Part shown: one piece after another, positions 8,985 through 17,858 of the stretch | How the letters are laid out: every line of letters begins with the position of its first letter | Numbering within the stretch: the stretch's first letter is position 1 | Source of the DNA: Mesorhizobium sp. B2-7-2 | GTDB taxonomy: Bacteria; Pseudomonadota; Alphaproteobacteria; Rhizobiales; Rhizobiaceae | Reading direction: 5' to 3' | DNA: 64,000 nt | NCBI RefSeq assembly: GCF_006440775.1 | Contig: NZ_VFTZ01000024.1 | Span: forward strand, 26,940-90,939 | Translations under genes and position numbers: made by a program | The notes under the pieces: generated by a model | Databases searched by the model: none | Seen by the model: only the letters and a program-made list of their open reading frames with translations | What the model was told of the DNA's origin: nothing

Positions 8985-10067
8985 ATGGGCTGGACGCTGG
9001 GCCGCTATTTCTTCTTCCGTTACGTCTCGATCACCTTCTGGTTCTTCCTCGGCCTGCTGGCGCTGGTTTTCCTGATCGACTTTACCGAGCTTTCCGGCCG
9101 CACGACCGGGCTGCCCGGCTTCACTTACGGCACAGCCTTCGCCATCTCGGCGCTCAGGATGCCGATGATCATGCTGCAGACGGTGCCGTTCGTCGGACTG
9201 TTCTCGGCAATGGCAACGCTGGTGTCGCTCAACCGCCGCTACGAGCTGGTGATCGCCCGCTCGGCCGGCGTCTCGGCCTGGCAGTTCCTGTTTCCGTGCT
9301 GCGTCGGCGCGCTGATGTTCGGCGTGCTGTCGGTCGCCGTGATCAATCCGATCGCCGCGCACGGCTTTTCCTGGTCCGAGCAGATGGAGAACGATCTGCG
9401 GGCCGGCAAGTCGAATGCCGTGACGACCAACGTCACGCCGTGGCTCAGGCAGAAGACCGAATCGGGCGACACCATCATCGGCGCCCGCGCCATCCTCAAT
9501 CAGGGGCTGGAGATGGCGGACGCGGTGTTTTTCATCCTCGACCCGCAGGGCAACATCGCCGAACGCAAGGATGCAGCCAAAGCCTTCCTGCGCGACGGCT
9601 ATTGGGAATTGCAGGACGTAAAGGTCTTCAAGGGGGGCAATATCCAGGCGCTGCCGTCCGACAGGGTGCCGACCAATCTCAAGCCGGAATTCGTGCAGGA
9701 GCGCCTGGCGCGCCCGGAAACCATCCCCTTCTACGAGCTGCCGCGCAAGATCGAGGTTGCCCGTTCCTTCGGGCTCAAGGCAAACGCCTTCTCCATGCAG
9801 TTTGATTCGCTGGTGGCCTTGCCGTTCCTCCTCGTCGCCATGACGCTGATTGCTGCAACGGTTTCAATGCGATTTGCGCGAATGGGACAATCGGCAACGA
9901 TGATTCTGGGTGGCGTCGTGGCCGGCTTTCTGCTTTATGTCGTTTCGGTACTGGTCAAGGCATTCGGTGTAGCCGGATTCGTGCCTACTGTGGTGGCTGC
10001 ATGGGTTCCGGTTGTCGTGGCTATGTTCTTTGGGGTGACGTTTCTGCTATACAAGGAAGACGGCTAG
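8985..10067 (+). CDS. lptG: LPS export ABC transporter permease LptG
   Basis: 360 residues from the ATG at 8985, two bases past the lptF stop. It starts MGWTLGRYFFFRYVSITFWF and has the same permease layout as LptF: membrane segments at about 15-35, 60-85 and 95-120, a periplasmic domain, then three membrane segments from about 270. With LptF it forms the channel half of the LPS extractor. A longer in-frame reading that begins inside lptF is not supported. Its TAG stop overlaps the GTG start of lptD. Confidence 0.95.
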   Translation: MGWTLGRYFFFRYVSITFWFFLGLLALVFLIDFTELSGRTTGLPGFTYGTAFAISALRMPMIMLQTVPFVGLFSAMATLVSLNRRYELVIARSAGVSAWQFLFPCCVGALMFGVLSVAVINPIAAHGFSWSEQMENDLRAGKSNAVTTNVTPWLRQKTESGDTIIGARAILNQGLEMADAVFFILDPQGNIAERKDAAKAFLRDGYWELQDVKVFKGGNIQALPSDRVPTNLKPEFVQERLARPETIPFYELPRKIEVARSFGLKANAFSMQFDSLVALPFLLVAMTLIAATVSMRFARMGQSATMILGGVVAGFLLYVVSVLVKAFGVAGFVPTVVAAWVPVVVAMFFGVTFLLYKEDG

Positions 10068-12478
10068 TGAGGGAGGCGGTTTTGCGCAGCCATAGGCAGG
10101 CCGGTTTGGCACGCCTCTATGGGGCGACTGCTTTGGCGTGTCTGTTCGCTTGCGCGGTGCCGACGGCATCCGCGCTGGCGCAGCAGATCACTGCCAAGTC
10201 CGTCCCTTCCGGCACGCAGATGCTGCTGGCCGCCGATACGCTTGTCTATGACAACGACAAGCATACGGTGACGGCCGTCGGCGGCGTGCAGATCGACTAT
10301 GGCGGCAACAAGCTGGTCGCCCAGCGCGTGGTGTACAACCGCGACACCAAGCGCCTTGTCGCCAGCGGCGCCGTCGAGTTGATCAACAGCGACGGCACCA
10401 AGGTCAATTCTGACCATATCGACATCACCGACGACTTCGCCGACGGCTTTCTCAATGCGCTGCGCGTCGAGACGATAGACAAAGCCTATTTCGCCGCCGA
10501 GAGCGCGGAGCGCATGGGCGGCGTGCTCACCACCTTCCACAACGGCGTCTACACCGCCTGCGAACCTTGCGAGGACAAGCCGGACAAAGCGCCGACCTGG
10601 CGCATCAAGGCGCGAAAGATCATCTGGAACGGCGAGAAGAAGACGGTCCGCTTCGAGAACTCGAATTTCGAATTCTTCGGCTACCCGCTCGCCTATCTGC
10701 CGGCCTTCGAGATCGCCGACCCGACGGTGAAGCACAAGAGCGGCTTCCTGATCCCCGGCATCGTCTACAACAACCATCTCGGCGTCGGCGTCAAAGTCCC
10801 GTATTACTTCGCCCTGTCTCCGACCTATGACCTGACCGTCACCGGCAGCGGCTATACCAAGCAGGGTTTCCTCGGCGAGGCCGAGTGGCGCCAGCGCTTC
10901 AACAGCGGCCAGTACACGCTGAAGATCGCCGGCATCAATCAGCAGGATCCCGGCGCATTTGTCGATGCCGCCGGCCATAATGTGAATTCGGGGCCTGTCA
11001 ACGATCCGAACAAGTTCCGCGGCATGATGGGCACCAAGGGCCAGTTCGCCATCAACGAGCGCTGGGACTTCGGCTGGGACGTGCTGCTCCAGACCGACAA
11101 GAATTTCTCGCGCACCTACAACATCGAAGGCTACAACGACCTCGTCCACCAGTCGTCGATCTATCTGACGGGCTTGAGCGACCGCAATTATTTCGACGTT
11201 CGCGCCATGCGCTTCGAGGTGCAGGAAGACACGCTCTCCAGCGATCCGACGGCGCGTTCCGCCAAGCAGCCCTGGGTGCTGCCGTCGCTCGACTACGCCT
11301 ATATCCCCGACACGTCGGTGGCCGGCGGCCAATTGTCGTTCAACGTCAATACACGCGTGATCAGCCGCAACCGGCTGGATGCTGTTCTGGCCAATCCGGT
11401 CGTCGACACTTCCATCAACAATGTGCGCGGCATCGAAGGCGAGTCGAGCCGGTTGACGGCGGAAGCCGAATGGAAGCGCACCTTCACCACAGATGGCGGC
11501 CTGCAACTGACGCCGCTGCTCGCGTTGCGCGGCGATGCCGGTTACGTCAACGCCAATTCGGCTTCGCTCGATGCCGTCAACCAGATGGCGGAAAATTTGA
11601 AGGAAAGCGGCGACATGCGTTCCTCGCTGGCCCGCTACATGGCCACGCTCGGCCTCGAGGCGCGTTGGCCGCTGTTGTTCTCGATGCCCAACTCCAGCCA
11701 TGTACTGGAGCCGACGGCGCAGGTCTTCGTGCGTCCGAACGAGCAATATGTCGGCGGGCTGGCCGTCCCGAACGAAGACGCGCAGAGCTTCGTCTTCGAT
11801 GCCACCACGCTGTTCGAACGCGACAAATTCTCGGGCTATGACCGCATAGAAGGCGGCACGCGCGCCAATGTCGGCTTCCGGTATTCAGGCGCCTATGACA
11901 ATGGTTGGGCCACGAACGCAATTTTCGGCCAGTCCTACCAGCTCGCGGGCGAAAACTCCTTTGCCGCGCCCGACCTCGTCAATGTCGGGGCCGAGTCCGG
12001 CCTGGACAAGCAGACCTCGGATTATGTCGGTCTTGTCGGCTTCAACAGCCCGAGCGGTTTCTCCGGCTCGCTGAGCGGGCGTTTCGACGAGCAGAGTTTC
12101 GAGGTCAGGCGCGCCGAAGTGAAGGCTGCCTATTCCAGCCTGCCGATATCGCTCAGCGCCAAATATGCCTTCATCGAGGCGCAGCCGCTCTATGGGTTCA
12201 CCACCGACCGACACGAGCTCACGCTCGGCGCTTCGACCCATCTGGCGCAGAACTGGCGGCTGTTCGGCACCGGCACTTACGACATCGAGACAAATGTGCT
12301 GGTCAAGGACGGCGTCGGCTTCGCCTACAACGATACCTGCTTCACTTACATCATGACGTATTCGCAGACGCGTGACACCGTCACCAAGGAAGTGTCGCAG
12401 AACATCGGTTTCAACCTGTCGTTCCGCACGCTCGGCGATTTCGGTTCGTCAACAAGCGCGGTCGATACCATCCAGTGA
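10067..12478 (+). CDS. lptD: LPS-assembly outer-membrane protein LptD
   Basis: About 803 residues. I start it at the GTG at 10067, which overlaps the lptG stop (TAGTG) and has an AAGGAAG ribosome site; a TTG at 10082 preceded by AGGGAGG is a credible alternative. A signal peptide (to about ALAQQ) precedes an OstA/LptA-like domain (TLVYDNDKHTVTAVGGVQ) and a long beta-barrel rich in alternating aromatic strands, ending in a TSAVDTIQ tail. LptD with LptE inserts LPS in the outer leaflet. Co-transcription with lptF and lptG couples both ends of the transport bridge. Confidence 0.94.
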   Translation: MREAVLRSHRQAGLARLYGATALACLFACAVPTASALAQQITAKSVPSGTQMLLAADTLVYDNDKHTVTAVGGVQIDYGGNKLVAQRVVYNRDTKRLVASGAVELINSDGTKVNSDHIDITDDFADGFLNALRVETIDKAYFAAESAERMGGVLTTFHNGVYTACEPCEDKPDKAPTWRIKARKIIWNGEKKTVRFENSNFEFFGYPLAYLPAFEIADPTVKHKSGFLIPGIVYNNHLGVGVKVPYYFALSPTYDLTVTGSGYTKQGFLGEAEWRQRFNSGQYTLKIAGINQQDPGAFVDAAGHNVNSGPVNDPNKFRGMMGTKGQFAINERWDFGWDVLLQTDKNFSRTYNIEGYNDLVHQSSIYLTGLSDRNYFDVRAMRFEVQEDTLSSDPTARSAKQPWVLPSLDYAYIPDTSVAGGQLSFNVNTRVISRNRLDAVLANPVVDTSINNVRGIEGESSRLTAEAEWKRTFTTDGGLQLTPLLALRGDAGYVNANSASLDAVNQMAENLKESGDMRSSLARYMATLGLEARWPLLFSMPNSSHVLEPTAQVFVRPNEQYVGGLAVPNEDAQSFVFDATTLFERDKFSGYDRIEGGTRANVGFRYSGAYDNGWATNAIFGQSYQLAGENSFAAPDLVNVGAESGLDKQTSDYVGLVGFNSPSGFSGSLSGRFDEQSFEVRRAEVKAAYSSLPISLSAKYAFIEAQPLYGFTTDRHELTLGASTHLAQNWRLFGTGTYDIETNVLVKDGVGFAYNDTCFTYIMTYSQTRDTVTKEVSQNIGFNLSFRTLGDFGSSTSAVDTIQ

Positions 12479-12713
12479 TCAAGCGGCGGGCGCGCGGTCT
12501 CCGAGCCGTGCGCCGGCTGGGGCGCTGATGGGCTTTGGTCTTGATTTGGAGCGTGTTCCTTCGAGAATGGGCCGCGTTTCCCGGGGCCATGCGCCGGCGA
12601 CATCGTTTCGCCGCATAAGATGGGCATGGGGTCGACTGCATCGCGCAGGCGTTCGGAGGACGCGCGGCGCCGCGATGGCGGAAAATCGGGATGGGGAAAA
12701 TTAGGAAGGTAAG

Positions 12714-13634
12714 ATGAGGAAATACCTGTTTTCAGCGGGATTCGCGCTTCTGGTGGCGGCCTCGATTTCGGTCACGGCTGTCGTGCGGCCTGCTTTCGCC
12801 GCTGAGATCAAGTATGTCGTCAACAACATCGCGATCACCACCGGCGACATCGCGCACCGCGCCGCCTTCTTCAAGCTGCAGCACAAGAAGGGCGATGCCG
12901 CGCAGGAGATGATCGACCAGACGCTGCGCCTGGCCGAGGCCAAGCGGCTGGGCATCCGCATCAGCGATCAGCAGGTCGAAGCCGCCTACCAGCGCTTCGC
13001 CTCGGGCAACAAGATGCCGCTGGCGAAACTCGACGCGATCATGACGCAGTCGGGCGTCACCAAGGAACATTTCAAGGAATTCATCCGTGCCCAGATGGCC
13101 TGGAACCAAGCGCTCAGCGCGCGCTACCGCTCCGGCGAAGGCGGCTCGGTGACCGAGCAGGACGCCGTGCGGCGCATGCTCGACAAGGGCGGCGCCAAGC
13201 CGACCGCGACGGAATACATGCTGCAGCAGGTGATCTTCGTGGTGCCGGCATCGGAGCGCGCCGGCACACTCGCCAAGCGCAAGCGCGAGGCCGACGCCAT
13301 GCGCGCCCGCTTCAGCGGCTGCAGCACCACGCGGGAATTCGCCAAGGGCCTGATCGACGTCACCGTGCGCGACCTCGGCCGCGTGCTGGCGCCGCAATTG
13401 CCGTCCGACTGGGCCGAGCAGATCAAGGCGACCAAGGTCGGCGCCGCGACGCCGACCCGCGAGACCGAGCGCGGCGTCGAGTTCATCGGCATCTGCTCCT
13501 CGCGCGAGGTTTCCGACGACAAGGCCGCGCAGATGGTGTTCCAGGCCGAAGGCAGCAACGACAAGGACGCCGACGAGCTCAGCAAGAAATATGTCGCCGA
13601 GCTGCGCCAGAAGGCCAAGATCGTCGAACGCTAG
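12714..13634 (+). CDS. SurA-like periplasmic chaperone / peptidyl-prolyl isomerase
   Basis: 306 residues. A signal peptide ends near residue 29 (RPAFA-AE). The mature start IKYVVNNIAITTGDIAHRA is the SurA N-terminal motif (a VN-x-x-ITxxD pattern), followed by helices ending in RLGIRISDQQVEAAYQRFA. The C-terminal region from about 160 (YMLQQVIFVVP...) resembles a diverged parvulin domain. SurA-type chaperones escort unfolded barrels such as LptD, and this gene follows lptD, as is usual in rhizobia. A good ribosome site (GGAAGGTAAG) precedes the ATG. Isomerase activity is uncertain. Confidence 0.88.
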   Translation: MRKYLFSAGFALLVAASISVTAVVRPAFAAEIKYVVNNIAITTGDIAHRAAFFKLQHKKGDAAQEMIDQTLRLAEAKRLGIRISDQQVEAAYQRFASGNKMPLAKLDAIMTQSGVTKEHFKEFIRAQMAWNQALSARYRSGEGGSVTEQDAVRRMLDKGGAKPTATEYMLQQVIFVVPASERAGTLAKRKREADAMRARFSGCSTTREFAKGLIDVTVRDLGRVLAPQLPSDWAEQIKATKVGAATPTRETERGVEFIGICSSREVSDDKAAQMVFQAEGSNDKDADELSKKYVAELRQKAKIVER

Positions 13635-13635
13635 A

Positions 13636-13862
13636 GCCGGATGATATCAGGTCGAGTCGACCTGATATCCGAATCCGTCTCTAAACCGAAGAAACGAAGC
13701 ATGATGTCGCCCGGAGCCCGCTGCATACTTTTCGGCATCATGCTCTGAGCCGGATGATTTCAGGTCGGTCCGACCTGAAATCCGAATCCGTCTCCAAACC
13801 GAAGAAACGAAGCATGATGTCGCCAGAAGACCGCTGCATGCTTTTCGGCATCATGCTCTGAG
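13636..13862. repeat. Two tandem copies of a 111-bp hairpin repeat
   Basis: Copy 1 (13636-13746) and copy 2 (13747-13862) share GAGCCGGATGAT..., CCGAATCCGTCT and AAACCGAAGAAACGAAGCATGATG. Each copy holds a perfect 13-bp-arm palindrome (13643-13669 and 13756-13782) and a second stem formed by AGCATGATG and CATCATGCT (13698-13744; 13811-13857). The palindromes differ between copies at positions that change on both arms together, so pairing is kept. They lie between the surA-like gene and pdxA. Confidence 0.9.
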
Positions 13863-13896
13863 CGACAAGCGTGCGATACCGCAGCCAGCCGACCGC

Positions 13897-14931
13897 ATGA
13901 GCACGCAGAAGACCCACGCGCCGCTGGCGCTCAGTGTTGGCGATCCCTCGGGCATCGGGCCCGAGATCGCCATCGCCGCCTGGCAGGCTGGCGACAGCGC
14001 CGGTGTGCCGCCCTTCTACCTGCTTGCCGACCCCGCTTTGATCGAAGCCCGCGCCCGCCTGGTCGGCGCGAATGTGACGATCGTCGAGACCTTGCCCGGA
14101 CAGGCGGCGCACCACTTTGCCCGGGCTCTGCCTGTCGTTCCGCTCGATGCGCGTCATTTCGACAGCCCGGGAGAGCCGAACCCGGCCAACGCCGCCGGCA
14201 CCATCGAAGCCATCGACCGCGCCGTCGCCGACTGTCTCGCCGGCCACGCCGCGGCGATAGTCACCTGCCCGATCGCCAAGAAGCCGCTTTATGATGCCGG
14301 ATTTGGCTTTCCCGGCCACACCGAATATCTGGCGCATCTGGCTTCGCGCCACACCGGCAGGGACGTGACGCCGGTGATGTTGCTGGCGGGACCGGATCTG
14401 CGCACCGTTCCGGTCACCATCCACATCGCTTTGGCCGAAGTGCCGAAGCTGCTCACGACGGAGCTGATCGTCGCGACCGCGCGCATCACCGCCGCCGATC
14501 TCGAGACCCGCTTCGGCATTGCGCGGCCGAAGCTTGCGATTGCCGGGCTCAACCCGCATGCCGGCGAAGGCGGCGCCATGGGCCTGGAGGATGCTGCGAT
14601 CGTGACCCCGGCCGTCGAGATGCTCAAAGCGGAAGGGATCAACGCGATCGGACCGCTGCCGGCCGACACGATGTTTCATCCGCGCGCGCGCGCTTCCTAT
14701 GACGCGGCGCTCTGCATGTATCACGACCAGGCGCTGATCCCGGCCAAGACCTTAGCCTTCGACGAGGCGGTGAACGTGACGCTGGGCCTGCCGTTCATCC
14801 GAACCTCGCCCGATCACGGCACCGCTTTCGACATTGCCGGCAAGGGTATTGCGCGCGCCGACAGCCTGATCGCCGCGCTAAGGCTGGCGCGCCGGCTGGC
14901 CGACAGCGGACGGCAGGCCACCGCCGCGTGA
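13897..14931 (+). CDS. pdxA: 4-hydroxythreonine-4-phosphate dehydrogenase
   Basis: 344 residues. LALSVGDPSGIGPEIAI at the N-terminus and the downstream CHDQ-type metal site (MYHDQALIPAKTL) and GLPFIRTSPDHGTAFDIAG are diagnostic of PdxA. It oxidises 4-phosphohydroxy-threonine in the DXP-dependent branch of pyridoxal phosphate biosynthesis; the product condenses with DXP through PdxJ. Placement before rsmA is the common proteobacterial order (surA-pdxA-rsmA). Only seven bases separate it from rsmA. Confidence 0.96.
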   Translation: MSTQKTHAPLALSVGDPSGIGPEIAIAAWQAGDSAGVPPFYLLADPALIEARARLVGANVTIVETLPGQAAHHFARALPVVPLDARHFDSPGEPNPANAAGTIEAIDRAVADCLAGHAAAIVTCPIAKKPLYDAGFGFPGHTEYLAHLASRHTGRDVTPVMLLAGPDLRTVPVTIHIALAEVPKLLTTELIVATARITAADLETRFGIARPKLAIAGLNPHAGEGGAMGLEDAAIVTPAVEMLKAEGINAIGPLPADTMFHPRARASYDAALCMYHDQALIPAKTLAFDEAVNVTLGLPFIRTSPDHGTAFDIAGKGIARADSLIAALRLARRLADSGRQATAA

Positions 14932-14938
14932 GGATCCA

Positions 14939-15784
14939 TTGAGCGGGCGCACCACAATCGACGGGTTGCCGCCGTTGCGCGAGGTGATCGAGCGGCATGG
15001 CCTGCAGGCCAAGAAGGCGCTCGGGCAGAATTTTCTGCTCGACCTCAACCTGACAGGCAAGATCGCGCGCGCCGCCGGCGATCTCGGCGAGGCGACGGTG
15101 ATCGAGGTCGGCCCGGGTCCGGGCGGACTGACGCGGGCGCTTCTCTTCAACGGCGCGCGGCGCGTGATCGCCATCGAGCGCGACGAGCGCTGCCTCGAAG
15201 CGCTGGCCGAGGTCTCCAGCCATTATCCCGGTCGCCTGGAGGTCATTCCCGGCGATGCGTTGAAGACGGATTTTGCCGCGCTTGCCGGCGCGGCGAATGG
15301 CGGGCCGGTGAAGATCGTTGCCAACCTGCCCTACAATATCGGCACCGAGCTTCTGATCCGCTGGTTGACGGTGGCCGATTGGCCGCCCTTCTACCAATCG
15401 ATGACGCTGATGTTCCAGCGCGAGGTGGCGGAGCGCATCACGGCGGTCCCGGACAGCGACGGCTATGGCCGGCTCGGCGTCCTGGCCGGCTGGCGCACCG
15501 AGGCGAAGATCGCCTTCGACGTGCCGCCGCAGGCATTCACGCCGCCGCCGAAGGTCACTTCATCGGTGGTGCATCTGGTGCCGCGCTTATCTCCGCTGCC
15601 GGTGGATGCCAGAAAATTGGGCCGGGTCACCGAGGCCGCCTTCGGCCAGCGCCGCAAGATGCTAAGGCAAAGCGTGAAGAGCCTTGGCGGCGAGGCGCTG
15701 CTGCTACGGGCCGGCATCGACCCGACGCGGCGGGCGGAGACGCTCAGCGTGGAAGAGTTTGTCAGGCTGACAAACGCGGTGTAG
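14939..15784 (+). CDS. rsmA: 16S rRNA dimethyladenosine transferase (A1518/A1519)
   Basis: 281 residues from a TTG at 14939 with a GAGGA site five bases before. AKKALGQNFLLD, the SAM-binding VIEVGPGPGGLTRALL, and the adenine methyltransferase motif NLPYN (VANLPYNIGTEL) identify the KsgA/RsmA family, which dimethylates two adjacent adenosines near the 3' end of 16S rRNA during small-subunit maturation. It is the last gene of the rightward operon and runs into a palindromic repeat that separates it from convergent gmk. Confidence 0.96.
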   Translation: MSGRTTIDGLPPLREVIERHGLQAKKALGQNFLLDLNLTGKIARAAGDLGEATVIEVGPGPGGLTRALLFNGARRVIAIERDERCLEALAEVSSHYPGRLEVIPGDALKTDFAALAGAANGGPVKIVANLPYNIGTELLIRWLTVADWPPFYQSMTLMFQREVAERITAVPDSDGYGRLGVLAGWRTEAKIAFDVPPQAFTPPPKVTSSVVHLVPRLSPLPVDARKLGRVTEAAFGQRRKMLRQSVKSLGGEALLLRAGIDPTRRAETLSVEEFVRLTNAV

Positions 15785-15793
15785 CTGCGCCCT

Positions 15794-15984
15794 TCCCTTC
15801 TCCCCTTGTGGGAGAAGGTGGCCGAGCGAAGCTCGGTCGGATGAGGGGTGCTGGAAGGATCGCTACGATGACGAGATCGGCGTTTGAAGCGTCTTAATCT
15901 TCAGCGCCTCGTTCCTTCCAACACCCCTCATCCGTCTCGGCGCTTCGCGCCGATCCACCTTCTCCCACAAGGGGAGAAGGAAGA
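15794..15984. repeat. Large palindromic intergenic repeat (family 1)
   Basis: The left arm (about 15794-15852, CTTCTCCCCTTGTGGGAGAAGG ... ATGAGGGGTG) and the right arm (about 15919-15984) are inverted copies of each other around a roughly 65-base centre. Each arm also has its own inner stem. It sits between convergent rsmA and gmk, ending two bases before the gmk stop codon. The same family appears at 58920-59157. Confidence 0.85.
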
Positions 15985-15985
15985 G

Positions 15986-16660
15986 TCACCCCGTCTTCTC
16001 GTCCAGCAATCCCGAAATGAAATCGAACAGCCCCGGCCGACGGTCGCGGCGAAGCCGCTCCGCCGTGACGATGGCGCGGACCTCGGCGAAGGCGCGGTCG
16101 AGATCGTCGTTGACGATGACGAAGTCGTATTCCTTCCAATGCTCGATCTCGAGGCGGGCGTTCTTCAGCCTTGTCTCGATGACCGATTCCTGGTCCTCGG
16201 CGCGGCGCTTCAGGCGCGCCTTCAATTCCTTCATCGACGGCGGCAGGATGAAGATCGAGACGATGTCGGCGCGCATCTTCTCCTTGAGCTGTTGGGCGCC
16301 CTGCCAGTCGATATCGAACAGCATGTCGCGGCCCTCGGCCAGCGCGATTTCCGCCGGCTCGCGCGGCGTCGCATAGCAATTGCCGTGCACTTCGGCCCAT
16401 TCCAGCAGCGCGTCGGAATCGCGCAGCCGCTCGAACTCGCGCATGGTGCGGAAGTGGTAGTGGACGCCCTCGATCTCCGAGCCGCGGCGCGGCCTTGTCG
16501 TGACGGAGACCGAAAGCTCGAGACTTCCATCGCTTTCGAGAAGATTGCGCGCGATCGTCGACTTGCCGGCGCCCGACGGCGACGACAGCACCAGCATCAA
16601 TCCGCGGCGGCGGATGCGGGACCCCAGATCCCTGGCGGCCGTCGGCTCCTTGGCAACCAT
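15986..16660 (-). CDS. gmk: Guanylate kinase
   Basis: 224 residues from the ATG at 16660; a longer in-frame reading into yicC is not supported. The P-loop SSPSGAGKST lies near residue 30, followed by the GMP-binding block SVTTRPRRGSEIEGVHYHF and EWAEVHGNCYATPRE. It phosphorylates GMP to GDP. It begins four bases after the yicC stop, a common alphaproteobacterial pair. The 3' end abuts a palindromic repeat. Confidence 0.96.
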   Translation of the reverse strand: MVAKEPTAARDLGSRIRRRGLMLVLSSPSGAGKSTIARNLLESDGSLELSVSVTTRPRRGSEIEGVHYHFRTMREFERLRDSDALLEWAEVHGNCYATPREPAEIALAEGRDMLFDIDWQGAQQLKEKMRADIVSIFILPPSMKELKARLKRRAEDQESVIETRLKNARLEIEHWKEYDFVIVNDDLDRAFAEVRAIVTAERLRRDRRPGLFDFISGLLDEKTG

Positions 16661-16664
16661 CCCG

Positions 16665-17555
16665 TCACTCCAGATTCTGGACCTGCTCGCGAAACTGGTC
16701 GACCACCGCCTTGAGCTCCAGCCCGATCGCGGTGACCGCGGCGGCATTCGACTTGGAGCATAAGGTATTCGATTCGCGATTGAATTCCTGCGCCAGAAAA
16801 TCGAGCTTGCGGCCAACGGCGGCGCCGCTTTTGAGCAGCGCACGCGCCGAAGCGACATGCGTCTTCAGCCGGTCGATCTCCTCGCGGATGTCGGCCTTGG
16901 TGGCGAGGAAGGCCGCTTCCTGGTGCAACCGGACGGCGTCGAGATTGGCCGAAGCATCCGTCAACAGGCGCACCTGCTCGGCGATACGCTCGCGGATTGC
17001 CGCTGGCTCGCGCGAGGGATCGGCTTCGGCCTTCAGCGTCAGCGCCTCGATGATATCGACATGGCCGGCAAGAAGCGCGCCCAGCGCCGCGCCCTCGCTG
17101 CGGCGCGCCTGCTCCAGCCCGGCGAGCGCCATCTCGAGCGCAGACAGGATCGCCGCGTCGAGAGCGGCCCGCTCCTCCTCCGTCTCCACGGCCTCGGGAA
17201 TGTCCAGCACACCGCGCAGGGAAAGCAGGCCGTCGGCGGTGGCGGGCTCGGTGCCGAACTGCTCCTGCAAACGCTTGGCTAGCCCTGCCAGGTCCCTGAG
17301 GAACGCCTCGTTGACCACCGGCTGGATTTGCCGTGCGGCGGCGCGGCCGACGGTCAACGTCGCCTGGAAATTGCCGCGCGCGAAACGCTTCTGAACGGTC
17401 TGCCGGACGGCGGTCTCCAGCCGGTCGAAACCCTGCGGTAATCTCAGCCTCACCTCGGCGCTCTTGCCGTTCACCGATTTCACCTCCCAGGCGATCGAGG
17501 TGCCCTCGTTTTCAGCGGCGCACCGCGCAAAACCGGTCATGCTTTGCAGGCTCAT
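16665..17555 (-). CDS. YicC family endoribonuclease
   Basis: 296 residues from the ATG at 17555, which gives the standard YicC N-terminus MSLQSMTGFAR. The C-terminus (GRKLDFLAQEFNRESNTLCSKS, then a helix ending VDQFREQVQNLE) is equally typical, with the conserved E-x-N-R-E-x-N-T stretch. YicC proteins are ring-forming endoribonucleases first known from stationary-phase phenotypes. Upstream, the frame remains open through three 43-bp repeats, but that translated repeat is not part of the family and is excluded. Confidence 0.94.
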   Translation of the reverse strand: MSLQSMTGFARCAAENEGTSIAWEVKSVNGKSAEVRLRLPQGFDRLETAVRQTVQKRFARGNFQATLTVGRAAARQIQPVVNEAFLRDLAGLAKRLQEQFGTEPATADGLLSLRGVLDIPEAVETEEERAALDAAILSALEMALAGLEQARRSEGAALGALLAGHVDIIEALTLKAEADPSREPAAIRERIAEQVRLLTDASANLDAVRLHQEAAFLATKADIREEIDRLKTHVASARALLKSGAAVGRKLDFLAQEFNRESNTLCSKSNAAAVTAIGLELKAVVDQFREQVQNLE

Positions 17556-17691
17556 TGCCCTGTCGTCCCCCTGTCGCAGCCAAGGCTGCGTTGCCCAGCG
17601 CTGCGCGCCCAAAATCGCCGGACGATCGGCCGGCGCCCCCTCAAAACATGAATATGGCCTCGCGTCAAAGGACGCGTGCTTCCGTGTGGTA

Positions 17692-17850
17692 CATGTCGTC
17701 TTCCCAAAACCGCTGCGCACTTTTGGGCGACATGCATTGCGTTTCGTTGCATGCCGTCTTCCCAAAACCGCTACGCACTTTTGGGCGACATGCAATGAGT
17801 TTCGATGCATGTCGTCTTCCCAAAACCGCTGCGCACTTTTGGGCGACATG
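17692..17850. repeat. Three tandem 43-bp hairpin repeats between yicC and mltG
   Basis: Near-identical copies occur at 17692-17734, 17750-17792 and 17808-17850, a period of 58 bases. Each is CATGTCG ... CCCAAAA ... TTTTGGG ... CGACATG, so both ends and the centre pair into one long hairpin. Copies differ by single bases (for example CTGCGC versus CTACGC). The family resembles the second stem of the 13636-13862 repeat. Confidence 0.9.
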
Positions 17851-17858
17851 CATGGCGC

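Noticed and set aside
10064..11746. Long open frame antisense to lptD (about 560 codons)
   Set aside because: High-GC shadow of lptD; amino-acid content is His/Asp/Arg-rich without family motifs, and there is no ribosome site.
12479..12713. Possible small gene between lptD and the surA-like gene
   Set aside because: Short frames here lack ribosome sites and no conserved sequence is visible.
17556..17849. N-terminal extension of YicC through the tandem repeats
   Set aside because: The translated repeats are the same hairpin element in frame by chance; the conserved YicC start MSLQSMTGFAR lies at 17555.
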